From positions 24,568,241-24,632,240 of the forward strand of contig NC_092182.1 in the NCBI RefSeq assembly GCF_043641665.1: 64,000 bases of DNA, written 5' to 3'. Source of the stretch: Enoplosus armatus. Its lineage: Eukaryota > Chordata > Actinopteri > Centrarchiformes > Enoplosidae. The notes below the pieces were generated by a model that was not told where the DNA came from, made no database searches, and worked only from the letters and a program-made list of their open reading frames with translations. Shown here piece after piece: positions 49,441 through 61,853 of the stretch (positions within the stretch are counted from its first letter, which is position 1; each line of letters begins with the position of its first letter). Made by a program: the position numbers and the translations under genes.

Positions 49441-49475
<35 letters not shown>
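49441..49475. repeat. (GT)n microsatellite
   Basis: About 17 units, intronic. Confidence 0.96.
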
Positions 49476-49477
<2 letters not shown>

Positions 49478-49592
49478 AAAGAGAAAATATATGAATGAAT
49501 ATCACTTAAAGTGTGTGTGTGAAAGTGTGTGTATCTTAGTTTGTGTTCTGGGTTGAAGGGTTAATTGCTATCTAACAAACAACACTCGCCAT

Positions 49593-49595
<3 letters not shown>

Positions 49596-49629
<34 letters not shown>
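49596..49629. repeat. (AC)n microsatellite
   Basis: About 17 units, intronic. Confidence 0.96.
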
Positions 49630-49634
<5 letters not shown>

Positions 49635-49752
49635 TAATACAGGGTACATTTCCCAGGAGGCTGCATCAGTGTGTGTGTGTGTGTGTGTGTAATCTAGTAT
49701 AAAGCTGTGACAGCTAAGGGGCCACTAAGTGATGCTCTCTGCTCCATTGCAG

Positions 49753-49756
<4 letters not shown>

Positions 49757-49797
<41 letters not shown>
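49757..49797. repeat. (TG)n microsatellite
   Basis: About 20 units, intronic. Confidence 0.96.
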
Positions 49798-49798
<1 letters not shown>

Positions 49799-50014
49799 GC
49801 TATGGGGATCATATAAAATCTGTCTTCCTTCTCTGAACCACTTAGTTACCTGACTCTTTTCTCTCTTTACATGTCTCTCCAGCACTCTCCCTCTCTTATA
49901 AGCTCTTCATCCCTGCTTTACAGGGAGGCTTCGGAGTTTATATTAAGAGACACTTTTAACCCTTTTAACACGTAGTCACTGCCTTGGTTGGCGAGCAAGA
50001 CGTGATTCAGACTC

Positions 50015-50175
50015 AAAATCAGAATCAGAATCAGAAACGGTTTATTGCCAAGTAACATACATTACAAGGAATTTGTCGTGGTCCGATGGTGCTATTGTTT
50101 TGACAACAAATATGTAGAATACAAAAGGTAAAATAAGAATAAAAATAAAAATAAAAATAAGATAAGATAAATAAC
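50015..50175 (-). mobile_element. LINE 3' tail, minus orientation
   Basis: AATCAGAATCAGAATCAGAA followed by ACGGTTTATTGCCAAGTAAC and ACATTACAAGGAATTTG is the reverse complement of a GATTCTGATTC-tailed LINE 3' end; an A-rich AAATA block follows. The next 350 bp (to about 50525) include CGCAAAATCAGTCCTAAAAC followed by AACCAGGTAACCAGTGACGA, similar to LINE ORF2 sequence, so the copy may extend that far. Confidence 0.55.
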
Positions 50176-50904
50176 AAACAGTGCAGTGTCCAAAATAAAG
50201 TGTCCAGTAGGGGGAGGGTGCGTTAATGTAACGCAGGGGGGACAGGGGTGATGTACGTTAATATAACGTATAACTTGTGTTTGTGTTCGGGGGGGATGAT
50301 AAAAACAAAATGCTGAAATACAGCAAAGAATATCAGCAGACTGTCATACATGCCTCCTTTAAATTTGACCTCTGGAACAAGCTTCCTGTGAGAGGACAGC
50401 GGACTAACTCAGATTGGTACAGTGAGAGCAATTTAGAGTATGACCTTGAGCCAGGACATGAAGTGCCTTAAACGTCATCAACGCCATCGCAAAATCAGTC
50501 CTAAAACAACCAGGTAACCAGTGACGATCATAGGTGTCCTGTTACAAACGTAATGTTTACATTCAGTGTTTGTGTGTGTTTAAACAAACATGTTGACTGC
50601 TTTTCCTTCCTCATAAAACATTTGCAAAGTGGAAGTTTTGGGGTTATTTCAAAGGCCTTTGTTACACATGTTGCCTCATTACCGCCACCAACTGTCCATC
50701 AGCGGTATAGAGTCGATAAAGTATGTTTGTGTGTGTGTGTGTGCTGCGTTCAGGGACTTCCCCTTTGAATAACAAGACCCTGCAGGAGACAAAGTCACTG
50801 AGGCATATGGAGCAGCAGGTGGACTGTGTGTGTGTGTGTGTGTGTGTATGTGTGTGTGTTTGCGCTGGTGTTTTCCCTAGGTCATAAAGGGGAGGGTCAA
50901 TAAC

Positions 50905-50917
50905 AGTGTGTGTGTGT

Positions 50918-50946
<29 letters not shown>
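50905..50946. repeat. (TG)n microsatellite
   Basis: Nearly perfect TG run. With the (AC)n at 51028-51095 it makes an inverted pair about 80 bp apart. Confidence 0.95.
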
Positions 50947-50948
<2 letters not shown>

Positions 50949-51025
50949 ACTTGCAAACAACTGGACCTCTGCCATTTCCACACCTGGCTGCAGTCAGAGT
51001 TCTGGATCACTGCCTCAAACACAAA

Positions 51026-51027
<2 letters not shown>

Positions 51028-51095
<68 letters not shown>
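51028..51095. repeat. (CA)34 microsatellite
   Basis: 68 bp of uninterrupted CA, intronic. Confidence 0.98.
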
Positions 51096-51096
<1 letters not shown>

Positions 51097-52203
51097 TCCC
51101 CTTCACGGTGAAGTTAACAGGCTTGAATCTTCAGCCTCTGGCTGCTGAAAACTCACTTTCCGTCCTCATCCGTCCATCCATCCTTTTATTATCCTCACTC
51201 CTTCCTTTGCTTCCCTTCATCTTCAAACACGTGAAGTTTCATCATTCTGCTTTATTCCATTTGACCCTGAAATTGATGTCATTTTTCACTTAATATTCTT
51301 ATTTACTGTAAAGTGCCTCATCACATTGTTTTTTGGGGTAATATCTCATGGTTGAAATGATCTGAAGAAATGAAATACATTTGATCTCAGGGTACAGAAA
51401 TGAATCAGTTAAAGCTGCTGCTTCAGTCGTAGTTTAGCGTGACCGTAACCATCGAAACATCTGTATCTAGGAGCTGAACTATCCAGCATACCAGTCAGCC
51501 TCAAACCGATTTTTCGCTTATTTTTTCAGATATCATGAATGATATGTAAGCACTTTCCATGTTTGCTTGTCTCAAAGTAGCAACAAATTACCCAGAAATG
51601 AACAAATTTCATTAGCATTGCATTACTTCAGGCAGAGGATTTAAGTGGCATCATCATTTTCTCACTATCACTCTGACAGAAAGCTCACGCCAACGCCGTT
51701 TGCTGCCGCTGCTCCCTCCAACACCCCAACTCCCTCCATGTGTCACACTTTTAGTCTTGCCTTTTCCTCCAAATCTAAATATACAACCATTTGATATGAA
51801 TGGTGAATATCTTGACTTAAATGCCTGACTGAATGTGATTTCTTGGGCACAGAACGATATGATACAACCATTTATTATTGTAAGTCCAACATAATTAGAT
51901 GATAACCAGCTTAAAGTACAATTATTTGGGATAAATGTTTCACTGTGTGTCCCTCTACGTTACAGTACATATGTACATTCTTATAGGTGGCTTAATTGTT
52001 TACAGGTTAAAGCATCAACAGTGTTTAGTATATTATACAGCTGTTACTGCTACTTTTACTTAAGTAAACTTTGTAATTACAGATGTAGGAAGGGGAACAC
52101 AGGTACACACCTCTCAAAATCTGAAATAGTGTTTACACAGAATCTAACAGAGCAGAGTTTTCTCTTTCAAATTCGCTCGTTTTGTCCTCCACTGATTCGT
52201 GAC

Positions 52204-52445
52204 CAGGCGACGGCTCACTGGCTCAGTGTTTACAACTCCTCCTCCATCCAGCAGACGGCCTTTATCTGTGTGGAGTTTGAATTTTCTCGCCGTGTCTGTG
52301 TGGGTTTCTAGATTGCCCTGTGATAGACTGTTGAGCTGCCACGGTGTACCCTGTCTTTCATCCAGTGCATGCTGGGATAGGATCCAGGTCCCAGAGACCC
52401 TTAACAGGATGAGGGGTTTAGAGAATGGATGGATGGATGGATGAA
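52204..52445 (+). repeat. Dispersed teleost repeat with (GGAT)n tail
   Basis: Contains ACGGCTCACTGGCTCAGTGT, TCTGTGTGGAGTTTGAATTT, CGCCGTGTCTGTGTGGGTTT, GGTGTACCCTGTCTTTC, ATGCTGGGATAGGATCCAGG and a tail of AATGGATGGATGGATGGATG. This order is one I recognise from many fish genomes. A shorter diverged piece in opposite orientation is at about 60788-60850. The 81- and 96-codon frames here are not genes. Confidence 0.7.
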
Positions 52446-52874
52446 TGAATCATAGGTGCATGGTTGTTTCCTGAGCAGCTATAAACCTTCCACCCACATG
52501 TGCTGTGTGGAAACAAAAAACAAATGAACCCTAGTAGTCTGTTGTGTTTGTAGTTTTCTTTATTCATAATGGCAGTTTTACAGTTTTAAACAAGGTTTAT
52601 ACGTCTGTCTTGTTACTGGTTACATATGTTATTCTATTCATACCTGTATTAAATACATATAAATGTATTATGTACGTATTATAATAATATTATACAAAAA
52701 ATAAGAATTACTCCCAACAAGTACAGTCGAAACAATGCAACTTAGCAGAAAGATCCTTTTCAACATCACATTTTACACGATCCTTACTATGCTAACGGCA
52801 TAACCATATATTTTTATTTGTCCATTAAATTAGTTTATTTAAAACTTACACAACTGTTCCATAAATTAACCCCT

Positions 52875-52935
52875 TTAAGGCAAGGCAAAGGAAATGTATT
52901 TGTAAAGCAACTTTCAACAACAACAGCAGTTCAAA
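52875..52935 (-). mobile_element. LINE-type 3' end fragment
   Basis: GGCAAGGCAAAGGAAATGTA followed by TTTGTAAAGCAACTTTCA resembles the frequent fish LINE 3' end read in reverse. Confidence 0.45.
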
Positions 52936-53587
52936 ACATGAAAACAGCACAATAGTTAGTACATGAGGATGTGATTTGGTCCATGGTGCAGCAACAACAT
53001 GAGTTGTTCAGTTACCACCACAGCTGTGTAAGTAAGGCATGCTGTAATGCATTTACCTTTTAATGTGGTGTTCCTTCTTGACTTGAGTAAAGGATTTGAG
53101 GGTGTTTTTTTTCATCACCCCAAATAAGGGAGGAAAGCCACAGACAGTATAGCTGGAAATGGGATTTCTTACTTCCCTTCTGATGATTTATACACGGCTA
53201 GTTGACAGGCTTATGTGAGCCCACCAAAAGCCGACTGACCCACTGAACATCTGACTGTACTGGCAACATGCACTGTGGGCAGACTGTGCAGAAAAGATGT
53301 TGTAAAATGGCTTAACAGCTTCCTCTAGTGGAGGTAATAAGGCAACACACCATCCACCTTGTAGTTTCCCTGCAATAAGCTAAGCTACGCTCTCTCCACT
53401 GATGTGTTTCTCTCTGGATCTACTGTCTCGGTCACAACAGATATTTTACTAAATGTTTTGGGATCTGACTGTATTAAAGATTAAAGGCCCTTAGATACTC
53501 ATCTCTTTAATTTAGTGGGATTGTAGGCAGTTCTCTTCACAATAACATTAAAGAAATTCCCCCTTTTTTCTTGTCTGTTTTATTCAG

Positions 53588-53660
53588 ATATCAACATGGC
53601 AGGAGAACCGAAGCCAAGCAGAGCCAAAGGCCTGAAGCGATCAGCAGCTTCTCTATACAG
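53588..53660 (+). CDS. raly: raly, second coding exon: end of RRM and start of central region
   Basis: This 73-nt exon lies between the acceptor TTATTCAG and the donor GTACAC. Joined to the previous exon, codon 86 becomes GAT (Asp), giving DINMAGEPKPSRAKGLKRSA and then ASLY, residues 86-109, with the last two bases (AG) starting codon 110. DINMAGEPK is the hallmark end of the RRM in the RALY/hnRNP C group, and the Lys/Arg-rich linker follows as in RALY. The donor is non-consensus after GT (GTACAC), a possible weak site. A (TTA)n microsatellite starts only about 8 bp into the intron. Confidence 0.92.
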
Positions 53661-53668
53661 GTACACGC

Positions 53669-53693
53669 TTTATTATTATTATTATTATTATTA
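53669..53693. repeat. (TTA)n microsatellite near a splice donor
   Basis: About 8 units starting about 8 bp after the second raly donor. Confidence 0.93.
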
Positions 53694-54569
53694 TCATTGG
53701 ACTGATTGTTTGATTGATCAGTGTGTCTTTCACAGGTTCCTTTAAAGGCCAGGATCTATGTTAGATGGCCTACAAGAGAATTTTATACCCACGAATATTT
53801 GTACCACAAAAACAAATGCAGGTGCTCATGTGAGACTGACATCTGAACCACTTTAAGTGAAGAAGGCCAAGGCTTTAAAACCACCTACACTGGATAACAA
53901 CACCCTGAAGAAGGTGGAGGCTGAGGCCAGTGTTTTATTAACAACAACACCCTGAAGAAGGCTCAGGCATCTATTTTTAACATCTCAGCCCTCGTTAGTT
54001 GAAGGCTGTCTAACTTTTTCAGTTTCACAGTTTTCCTTGTATTGAAAAGGTGTGGTGAGTCTCTCTACCTTAAACAGCTGGTAAACCTGAGGAAAATATA
54101 TACGTCTGATTCAGTAGAGACTCTTTGTGTCCTGTAATTGTTTGAATACTGTTCCAGAAGCTGTTCATGCCTGACAAAGATGAAAACTGACTAACTAACC
54201 TGACTCAGTTATTGTTTAAAAGTTTAAAATGATGTCAGTTTAGGTCTGACAAATAGCTCAAAAGCTTTTTGATATAAAAAGGAAGAAACAAGTGACCTGC
54301 TCTCGTGTACTAATGAGTTCCACATATGTAAAGGTGGCGGACAAAAAATATTAGAAACAACAGCAGCCTCAAAGCACAAGTAGTGGTCTCAAAAACAATA
54401 TTTTAAAGCTGCATTAATCTAGGCCATCACATATCACTGGTTTATATAGCTGTCATGGCTAACATGTTAGCATGCAGTGGCACATTTAAACATCCAGCAG
54501 ACAGACAGCAACATTATCATCCCTTTGGCAACACGATTGTGTCCACCTGATAAATGTAAGTTCAAATTT

Positions 54570-54836
54570 TCACTCTGCTTTTAGCTCTGTTTTGTACTCC
54601 ACCATCTCCTGAGAGAAAAGAAAAACATCTGGCTCTTTAGCAGTTTGATGATCCACTTTCCTCAAGAGCTCGTCTCTGACTTTGTCTGTGCTTCTTAGTG
54701 CTGGGCAGGTGGCGTACAGTTGCTTCATCAGAGCTCGTTCACACAGTTTCCTGCTGCCGCAGGAAATGGGGTTGACGATGGCAGTGCAACCAATCCAAAG
54801 CAGTGAAGTCACAGGCCATAAAAACAAAACTATGAG
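54570..54836 (-). pseudogene. Possible small gene, exon or retrocopy fragment inside a raly intron
   Basis: An open frame of about 88 codons on the minus strand from the stop at 54837-54839 to a TGA at 54570. It has no ATG near its start; the first in-frame Met is about 37 codons in. An ATG in another frame (at about 54819) opens 26 codons and then stops, so a lost base could have separated start and body. The translation is balanced and protein-like: a hydrophobic N-terminal part (TSLLWIGCTAIV), then CGSRKLCERALMKQLYATCP, then charged segments DKVRDELLRKVD and EMVEYKTELKAE. TTTTCTTTTCTCTCAG at about 54613-54628 (minus strand) resembles a splice acceptor. I do not recognise the family. It could be an exon, a decayed retrocopy or chance. 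Confidence 0.35.
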
Positions 54837-55445
54837 CTACAGAGTTGGCGGATAATTGCTGCAGGATTGGTCACAATGAGCTATCACTTACACATTACAA
54901 AGCATTTCATTCAATTTGATACATTTTTAATATTTAAAATATGAATAATGCTGGTGTCAGTATAGGACAGTGTTTATTACCACATAGTTACAAAGTTTTA
55001 TTGTTTGGTTGAAGAACTTCTGACTTCACTGTGTCCCTGTTTGCACTGGTGTATCCATGTGTGCTAAAAGTTCATGCGTGCTAACAGCAATTGTAAAATG
55101 TGTCAGTAAACGTTAAACGTACTGCACATCATTCTCGAGAATTCAGTGTCTGTTGCCAGGTTCTCTTTAGCCTTTGTCATTTTTATTTCTCTCTTTCTGT
55201 CTCTTGGGGTGAGATTAACTGTATTGTGGTTTCTTTGTCTCTCCCACACAGTTTGTAATTATTGCCTTTTTTTCATGAATTTTTATTTTTTTCATTTGTA
55301 TATGCAACTATAAACTGCACGGAAACCCCAAAAAGCTTTTGTTCCCATGTGTTGTTTTAAATGTGGTTTCATGCTCATGTTATGAAAAGCATTGTGTCAC
55401 ATTTGTTTTGCACAGTCACTATGTTCCATTGTCCTTTTTCCCCAG

Positions 55446-55493
55446 TGGCTATGAGTTTGACTACGATTACTACAGAGAAGACTTCTATGACAG
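55446..55493 (+). CDS. raly: raly, third coding exon (48 nt, symmetric)
   Basis: The exon lies between acceptor CCCCAG and donor GTAAGA. It completes codon 110 as AGT (Ser), then reads GYEFDYDYYREDFYD, residues 111-125, with AG left to start codon 126 (Arg expected). This Tyr/Asp-rich block matches the RALY region after the KR-rich linker ('GYIFDYDYYRDDFYDR' type). Length 48 is a multiple of 3 and both flanking introns are phase 2, so skipping would remove 16 residues and keep the frame. The next block expected (LFDYRGR and the central Pro/Val-rich and C-terminal coiled-coil and Gly-rich parts) was not found in the remaining 8.5 kb. Confidence 0.93.
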
Positions 55494-58279
55494 GTAAGAA
55501 GAAGGATGGTACTTGGGGTTATTCCAGCATTCTTCTTCCTTTTAGAGCCAGCAGGAATGTAGTCAGAGTTTGAACACATGGACTGTTGGCTCTGGTGTTT
55601 CCAGCTATCAGCAGAAGGTTAATCATGTTAACCTCTCGGAGGCCCATGGCAGAATGTTGCTCAGAGGCCCACTGTGATTTAAACATATCTTATTTGGGCC
55701 ATAACATTGGCGCAAATATAGTGTTTAAACTACTTTATTGGATAGCTGTGATAGTAAAAAAAATGAAAAAAATGTGGAGCGCATCTTCAACAATAATCAA
55801 ACATGATTGCTGTGATGCTAGAGAAGCATAGAATTCAGTTTAGCAGAATTTATTCAGACAGCAACATGACGGACAGATTTTTGACAAGTAATAAAAGATA
55901 AACAGGTAATAAACCAAACACACTAGGAATTTCCAAAATATGATTAAGTCTTGGCTTCAGGGTCAGTGTAGCAGATGAGGCTTGTGTGTTTTTCGTCAAA
56001 AGAAAATAAATAATGAAAGTATAAAATACAATAATTCAACAAGCTTGGTATGAATTATCAATATAATATGTTCAAATTGTTGGACTCAGTCATGCTCGGA
56101 TGGCAGACTGCATGATTAGAGTCATCTTGAACACTTTACTGAAAGGATTGGAAAGAAATGGTTGGACAGAAGAACCTGTTCTGTGTGGAGATTATCAACC
56201 AGCCTGTTTTCCCCAGTGATTCCCACAGACAGAGACAACTCAGTTGTGTCCCCTGAAACAGCCAGTTTGCCAAAAGCTCTTTGACTTTTGGGGATTGATT
56301 GTACTGTTAAAAACCAATTATCCCAAGATAATAAAAAAACAACGTACGTTAATACGATTCAATTAGAAAATTAGTAGTATTAGTATATATAATGGTGTCA
56401 GTGACAGTGTGGATAAGATGATTTAAACTAAAGATCGTGGGTTGGGTTGAAAAGACTACTACTTAAAGATAGGGGACCTTCGTCTTCGTGGATGATAACC
56501 ACATGCTTAAGGTCAGAGAACTTTATCACTTCATAACTACGTCACCTGACTTCCCACTTTGACTTCCATCATAATTACACACAAAGCTGATATCCTAACT
56601 GATAAAGAGCGACCTTTATAAACACAATTGACTTGGTTATGTTACCGACTGTGGGGGATATCAAATCCTGACGGCTGTCAGATACTAAGAGGTCGTGTTT
56701 ATGACAGCAACAATTGATAGTTGATCACATTTAATGGTAACACAACAGAAGGGTTAACAATGTCTTTCATCATAATAATAAGATTTACAAGATCTTTGAC
56801 AAAATCACTCAACCAGGGGATTATCTGCCTCAGGGTGATTTCTTTCTCCCTGTACCTACCTCTTGATAAAGCCAATCTGAGGAACATCTGGTCAAATTCA
56901 ATCTATTTACATTGACCTCTGCAGCCATGTCACAGTGTGGTAACTATTACTGCTCTGACAAGACCAGGTGAAAGTCATCATCAAAGCTATCACTGTTGTG
57001 AGAGTAAAAAGAAAAAGCTGCATCTGTAGTCTTGGCATTCCTCGTACTCGAGGCAAATCCTTGGACCCAGTCGTGTATGTCGCAACTGATTTCCATGAGA
57101 GTTCTGGACTTTGAAACTGAATCTTTACTAATGGGACTCCAAAGTTTTTTTTTTGGTTTTGAAAATTGTAGGACAGAAAGTAGAGATGGCCAGCTGAGTT
57201 GAATCAGCGATGATGCATCCAGATGATCCCAGATGTCAAACTGTATATGCCTCTGATTTAACGATAATATCTTTGCATTTACCTTGAGAAAAAAATAATA
57301 AAACAACCCCTGAACCCCCATTAAGTGTCATTATATGCAGAGGTTTTCGAAACTTTTGTGGTGCAGAGGTTTCATGTTTCACAAAGGACGGTCGTGTTTG
57401 TGGGAGAAGAACAGCTCTCCCGAAGCCTCTTTTGACTCCTGTCAAAACGCATCAAGCTTTGTCTGTCTTGAAAGAAAGACAACATCTTTATGCAGTGAAT
57501 GAAGGTTATCAAGGTTTCTCCACCTCCCTGGGAGAGGGGGAGCGGTTGTGTCTCTTAATTCTGTGAATTATACATCGCCATTCCAGTTACTTTGCCTGTG
57601 CTCATTCAGAACAAAGAGGGAACAGCCCGAGAGTTCAATTCTCATGGGTGTTGTTGAACACGTGGCTTTCCAGTCCTGGGATCCAGTCCTGGGATTCCTT
57701 TAACCACTACAATCCCTTTCTGTCACTGCTTGGTCATTGGAGGGCCCTGCTTTCACTCAAGTGTGGCATTGCTCACATGGAGGCCATTATTTTCAGTGGA
57801 TGGTGTGCCTCCACCCTCCAGCCCAGCTGCACAAACCGAACCACACTGCACTGACTTTCAACTTTGACCGCCAAATGTTGTGACCTTCAGAACGAGTGTC
57901 CAGCGGCGTTCTGGAACTGACAGAAAGTAGTTATGACAGAGAAGAGAAGAATGTAGTAGTTTGTTCATGAAGTTAGTGGATTTTTGTGCATGAGTTGTCC
58001 TCAGATCCTACTGGGACTTGGGTAAAATATCTAAAGCATGACAGAAAACTTCAGAGTGGTGATAATACCGAGTTAGAACATTTTGTTATTTACATTTTGA
58101 TGTAACTTGATGCAACCAAACACAAAGCAGCTACTTTGTGGGATGGTCATTTCGTCAGTCCATCTGTTGTCCCACTGTTCCTCCAATATAGAGCAGATTG
58201 TTTTTCAAGTATTGGCCAGATTTACATCAAATCTTCTGTAGATATTCATATTCCCCACTGGAAAATGCCAGATTAAGTC

Positions 58280-58535
58280 ACAACAAGTCGAGTTTATTCA
58301 TATAGTCCAAACTCACAGGATCGTACCAAACAGCAGTCAGTCTGTACAGCATATAACACCCTTTTACCTTCGACCCTTGATTTGGAAGAGGAAGATCTTT
58401 ATTTGGAAAAAAACACCTCGGGAGGAACAGAGGAAAGAACCTTCCTGGATGGACAAACATACTTGTAGTGGTTCCAGTAGATGCAGACGTAGTGATAGTA
58501 GAAGTACAATGTTACAGAATTATAATATACAAAGT
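58280..58535. repeat. Dispersed teleost repeat
   Basis: CAAGTCGAGTTTATTCATAT, ACCCTTGATTTGGAAGAGGA, CGGGAGGAACAGAGGAAAGA, TTCCTGGATGGACAAACAT and ATGTTACAGAATTATAATAT occur in the order of a repeat I recall from fish genomes (including the 'GGGAGGAACC...GGATGGACAGAC' core). Class not determined. Confidence 0.6.
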
Positions 58536-59269
58536 AAAAAGGCTAGTGGCTGAATTACGATATACCAGAAAATGTAGCATATGTACAGTTTTGGAAAGCG
58601 ACTTTGCGAGTATATTAAGTTTTAAGCAAAACTGCAAAAAGTGTGCATGGAGTGAAGACCACAAAACCAGCTCTTTATCACAGAAACCCCGGTGACCCCT
58701 TGACCTATTGATGGCAGACAAATGTCAGGTCAAAATGTCCGCTTGACCAGATCTTCAGCATGATCATTTACCAGAAACTTGACTATGACTTTATTTTTGT
58801 CCCCAGACCTCGGCTCATGTGAATATGTTGGATTGGGATATGACTCATACATGGATCTCTGAACCTCTGATCTTTGATTTACATTTGAAAGAACCCCCAC
58901 ACACGACTCATCAGTTTGGAAGCAAATAACCACGTAATCTAGCAACTCGGTTCTCACATGACCACATTTTCTAAACTGGAAGCAAAGAAGGCAGAAGGTC
59001 TAAAACAAACAAACAAAAAAATCCCATTTTAAGATAAACCTGCAATCACTGATCTCTGATCGTGCACTTGGACACACACACGCATATGGACACGTATACG
59101 CAGATAGAGGAACAGACCTACATTGGTAACCATACATACAGTACATATTCATATAGACTACGTGCATGCATGCAAGTGGACACACGCCCATAAAACAATG
59201 CACATACACATATATTCCTATGAATTAGGAAACACACACATATGCAACACATGTAAAGCGACTGTGATG

Positions 59270-59500
59270 TCAAGTAAATATTAACTAACTATTCATTATT
59301 AATTTAACTAACTAATGTACTCTTGGAAATGATGATATATTATGACCTTTTTAAACAGAAAAGCCTAACAAGGGACAGGGGTCGCCAATTAGCCTCGGTT
59401 AAAATCATATATGCAACACATCATGTTATTGTAACCTGTGACAATGTTTTTTTTTTAATTTTATTTGTCCCTGATAAATAAACTAATAAATGAATAAAAT
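59270..59500 (+). mobile_element. Possible LINE 3' UTR fragment
   Basis: GGGACAGGGGTCGCCAATTA followed by GCCTCGGTTAAA, ATGCAACACATCATGTTATT and TTTATTTGTCCCTGATAAAT resembles a LINE 3' UTR ending in an A-rich AATAAA-type tail. Confidence 0.45.
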
Positions 59501-59817
59501 ATATACTATCCCAGTCCAGCCCCAGTTCTAGTCAGGTAGGCTTTGCTAGTCTTCCAGATAACGGAGCTCCTCAGCGTCAGGGTCAGCCAAGCCAACATGC
59601 AAAATATTTCACTCAACACAGTGTTTTTCCTGCCACAACCTGGCTTCTTTAAACTCTCTCCATCCATTCTCCCAAACCAGACGCCATACCAGAGTCTAAG
59701 AAATCCTGCTGAGCTTTACTGGACAAACATCTGTTTAAACAGATGTTGAAACATGCTGACCAGCTGGGCCGCAGACCTCTGTGATCTGTCAGTCTCACTC
59801 CCTCTCTCCCATTTTAA

Positions 59818-59819
<2 letters not shown>

Positions 59820-59903
<84 letters not shown>
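59820..59903. repeat. (TA)42 microsatellite
   Basis: 84 bp of uninterrupted TA. Frames of Tyr-Ile repeats are its translation. Confidence 0.98.
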
Positions 59904-59904
<1 letters not shown>

Positions 59905-60787
59905 TGATGCTGTGGTGAGCAGACGGTTCATTTGCAGTGCTGCTGTATCATTGAAAGCTACAGAACAGTCAAGTTTTCTTTCTTCCCTTCCTTATTACTT
60001 GCTGTCTTTTCTTTCTTCTCCTCTTTTTCTGTAACTTCTGTCGACCCTTCTGCGTGTCTTTGTCTTATCTTTTCTTTCATGTTCATTCCTTTTTTTTTTT
60101 ATATATCTGAGCAGAAAGCAAAGTTCATTAATGATCTGTACAGTAAATCTGGGGATTGAAGTCCTGCTCTGGTTATTTGTTTTGCGCAGCTGAACAGTTT
60201 TTCCAAGTAGTGGAATTAAATTGTCATATTACATAATATGATTTACCATTATTTCTTTTCATCCCTGTGGAGATGTTAGGTAGGGGAGTAAAGCACCTTG
60301 CCATCTGGTTATCTGTTTTGATTATCAGCCATATGACTTTACAGTTTTATGACTATATGTAAAAATCTGAGGTGATCTAGAATCTGATTAAGCTCTGGGA
60401 GGGTGTATATCTAGAGATGCTGGACCTTGTTTGGGCTAGTTAACCAAATATCTCATAGAGCCTGATGAAGTAAAGCCAATGGGAGGTCAGCGTTATGAGA
60501 ATGGTTAAATTAAATCACCACATTCCACTCAGATCTCCCAAAATGTCGTCAACTTTCATGACCCAAGTTGAATTTTCAACCCATGATATGTTTTCTACTG
60601 GGAATGAATTAGCTTTTTATTAACTATGATGAGTCATACATTGAGTCATAGTGTGATTGCATTGTATTGTCAAGATGGAGATTATTGTTTTGATGTGCAC
60701 AGTTTTATCAATTTATTACTAGTTTGAAATATTCAGAAGTCTTTAGCTGCAGTGTGAAATATGGTCTGGCAGTCTGGCTGGCCGTTT

Positions 60788-60850
60788 ATCCTGTGCAGGG
60801 TTATATGGGACAGCAGCGACATGCATTGGCAGGGGACACCCTGAACAAAC
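60788..60850 (-). repeat. Fragment of the (GGAT)n-tailed dispersed repeat
   Basis: ATCCTGTGCAGGGTTATATG and GGGGACACCCTGAACAAAC resemble the complement of the 52204-52445 repeat's 3' half. Confidence 0.4.
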
Positions 60851-61648
60851 ATTAGCCCAATTTATGACATTGCCAGTATACACATCATACATACATATCT
60901 ATATATATACTGTCTATGCAGACCATGAAATAGTCTGTACAGTTGTTCATTAAGATATTTGACCTGACTACTGAACTTACTCTGAAAACATGTCCACTTA
61001 AGTAGAACTCACTAATTTCCAGTCATCATTACATCATTACATTGTACTTTTGGCATTAAATTTGACCTCAATATGTTAGCACCATATTGGGAGCATTTAC
61101 TCAACACCTGCAGACGAAGTAAATATAACCATTATATCTCCAAGAACACAACCCGACTGGCCTAATTCTGGGTTCAGTCTGAGGATTTTAATTTCCAATT
61201 TTATGGCTCCGCTTTGAAGTTTTTGTTGTCAAAGCGTAACTGCATCCAATCTAAAGGTATGTGAGTTCCCAATTCACTTTTATTGAAGGCCAAACAACGG
61301 ACAAATCCAGACATGCGTCTCATCCAGGTGTGATCTCCAGCAGATTCAGAGTTCCCTTTTGATCAACTTAGACCAAGCAGGTGTGCTCAGTCGGCCAATA
61401 GAAACACTAATGCACTGTTACTATTCGAGCGTGTTTCACCACCATGTTCAGCACATTATCATACCACTAGACTACAAACTGCAGGGAAATTTCGTTGAAC
61501 GGAAATGTAACGTGATCGTATGTTGATGCCTTTCAAGTCATAGAGACCAGCGCAGCTATGTTTGTTCTCAAACCACAATTTAGTGTGGAGTTGCTCTTCG
61601 ACTGTCTAGTTTGAGCTTCACGAGAGTCTCATGACCTTAAGAAGTCAT

Positions 61649-61853
61649 CAACTTTACACAACTATTTATTCTCATAAAGACAGTAACACAGAGCAGCCTT
61701 GTGGTTTCCACTTCATAACTTCGTCTTTCTCAAAAGCTTCTCTCTAATATTCATTGAGTGGGAAAGGGGAATCTGCATTTACATGGTTTGTACTGTTTTG
61801 CTTGAATAACATGCTGGATTTTTATCCACAAAGTGATGTCCTCTGTACAAGAT
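61649..61853 (+). repeat. Copy A of a local direct duplication (about 200 bp)
   Basis: Shares ACAGTAACACAGAGCAGCCT, TTGTGGTTTCCACTT, ATAACATGCTGG, TCCACAAAGTGA and ACAAGATG in the same order with 62376-62570. Non-coding. Confidence 0.85.

Larger units (their letters stand above)
53661..55445 (+). other. raly: raly intron (1.79 kb, phase 2)
   Basis: Begins GTACAC and ends TTTTTCCCCAG. Holds a (TTA)n at 53669-53693, two copies of AACAACACCCTGAAGAAGG near 53897 and 53944, and a coding-looking minus-strand frame at 54570-54836. Confidence 0.85.

Noticed and set aside
52021..52444. 96- and 81-codon plus frames
   Set aside because: They fall largely in a dispersed repeat with a (GGAT)n tail.
56947..57321. 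124-codon minus-strand frame in the last raly intron
   Set aside because: No repeats and some protein-like stretches, but no recognisable domain and no support from neighbours; left unannotated.
60301..60345. Possible next raly exon (CTGTTTTGATTAT, like LFDY)
   Set aside because: An extra T breaks the frame and there is no suitable acceptor or continuing homology.
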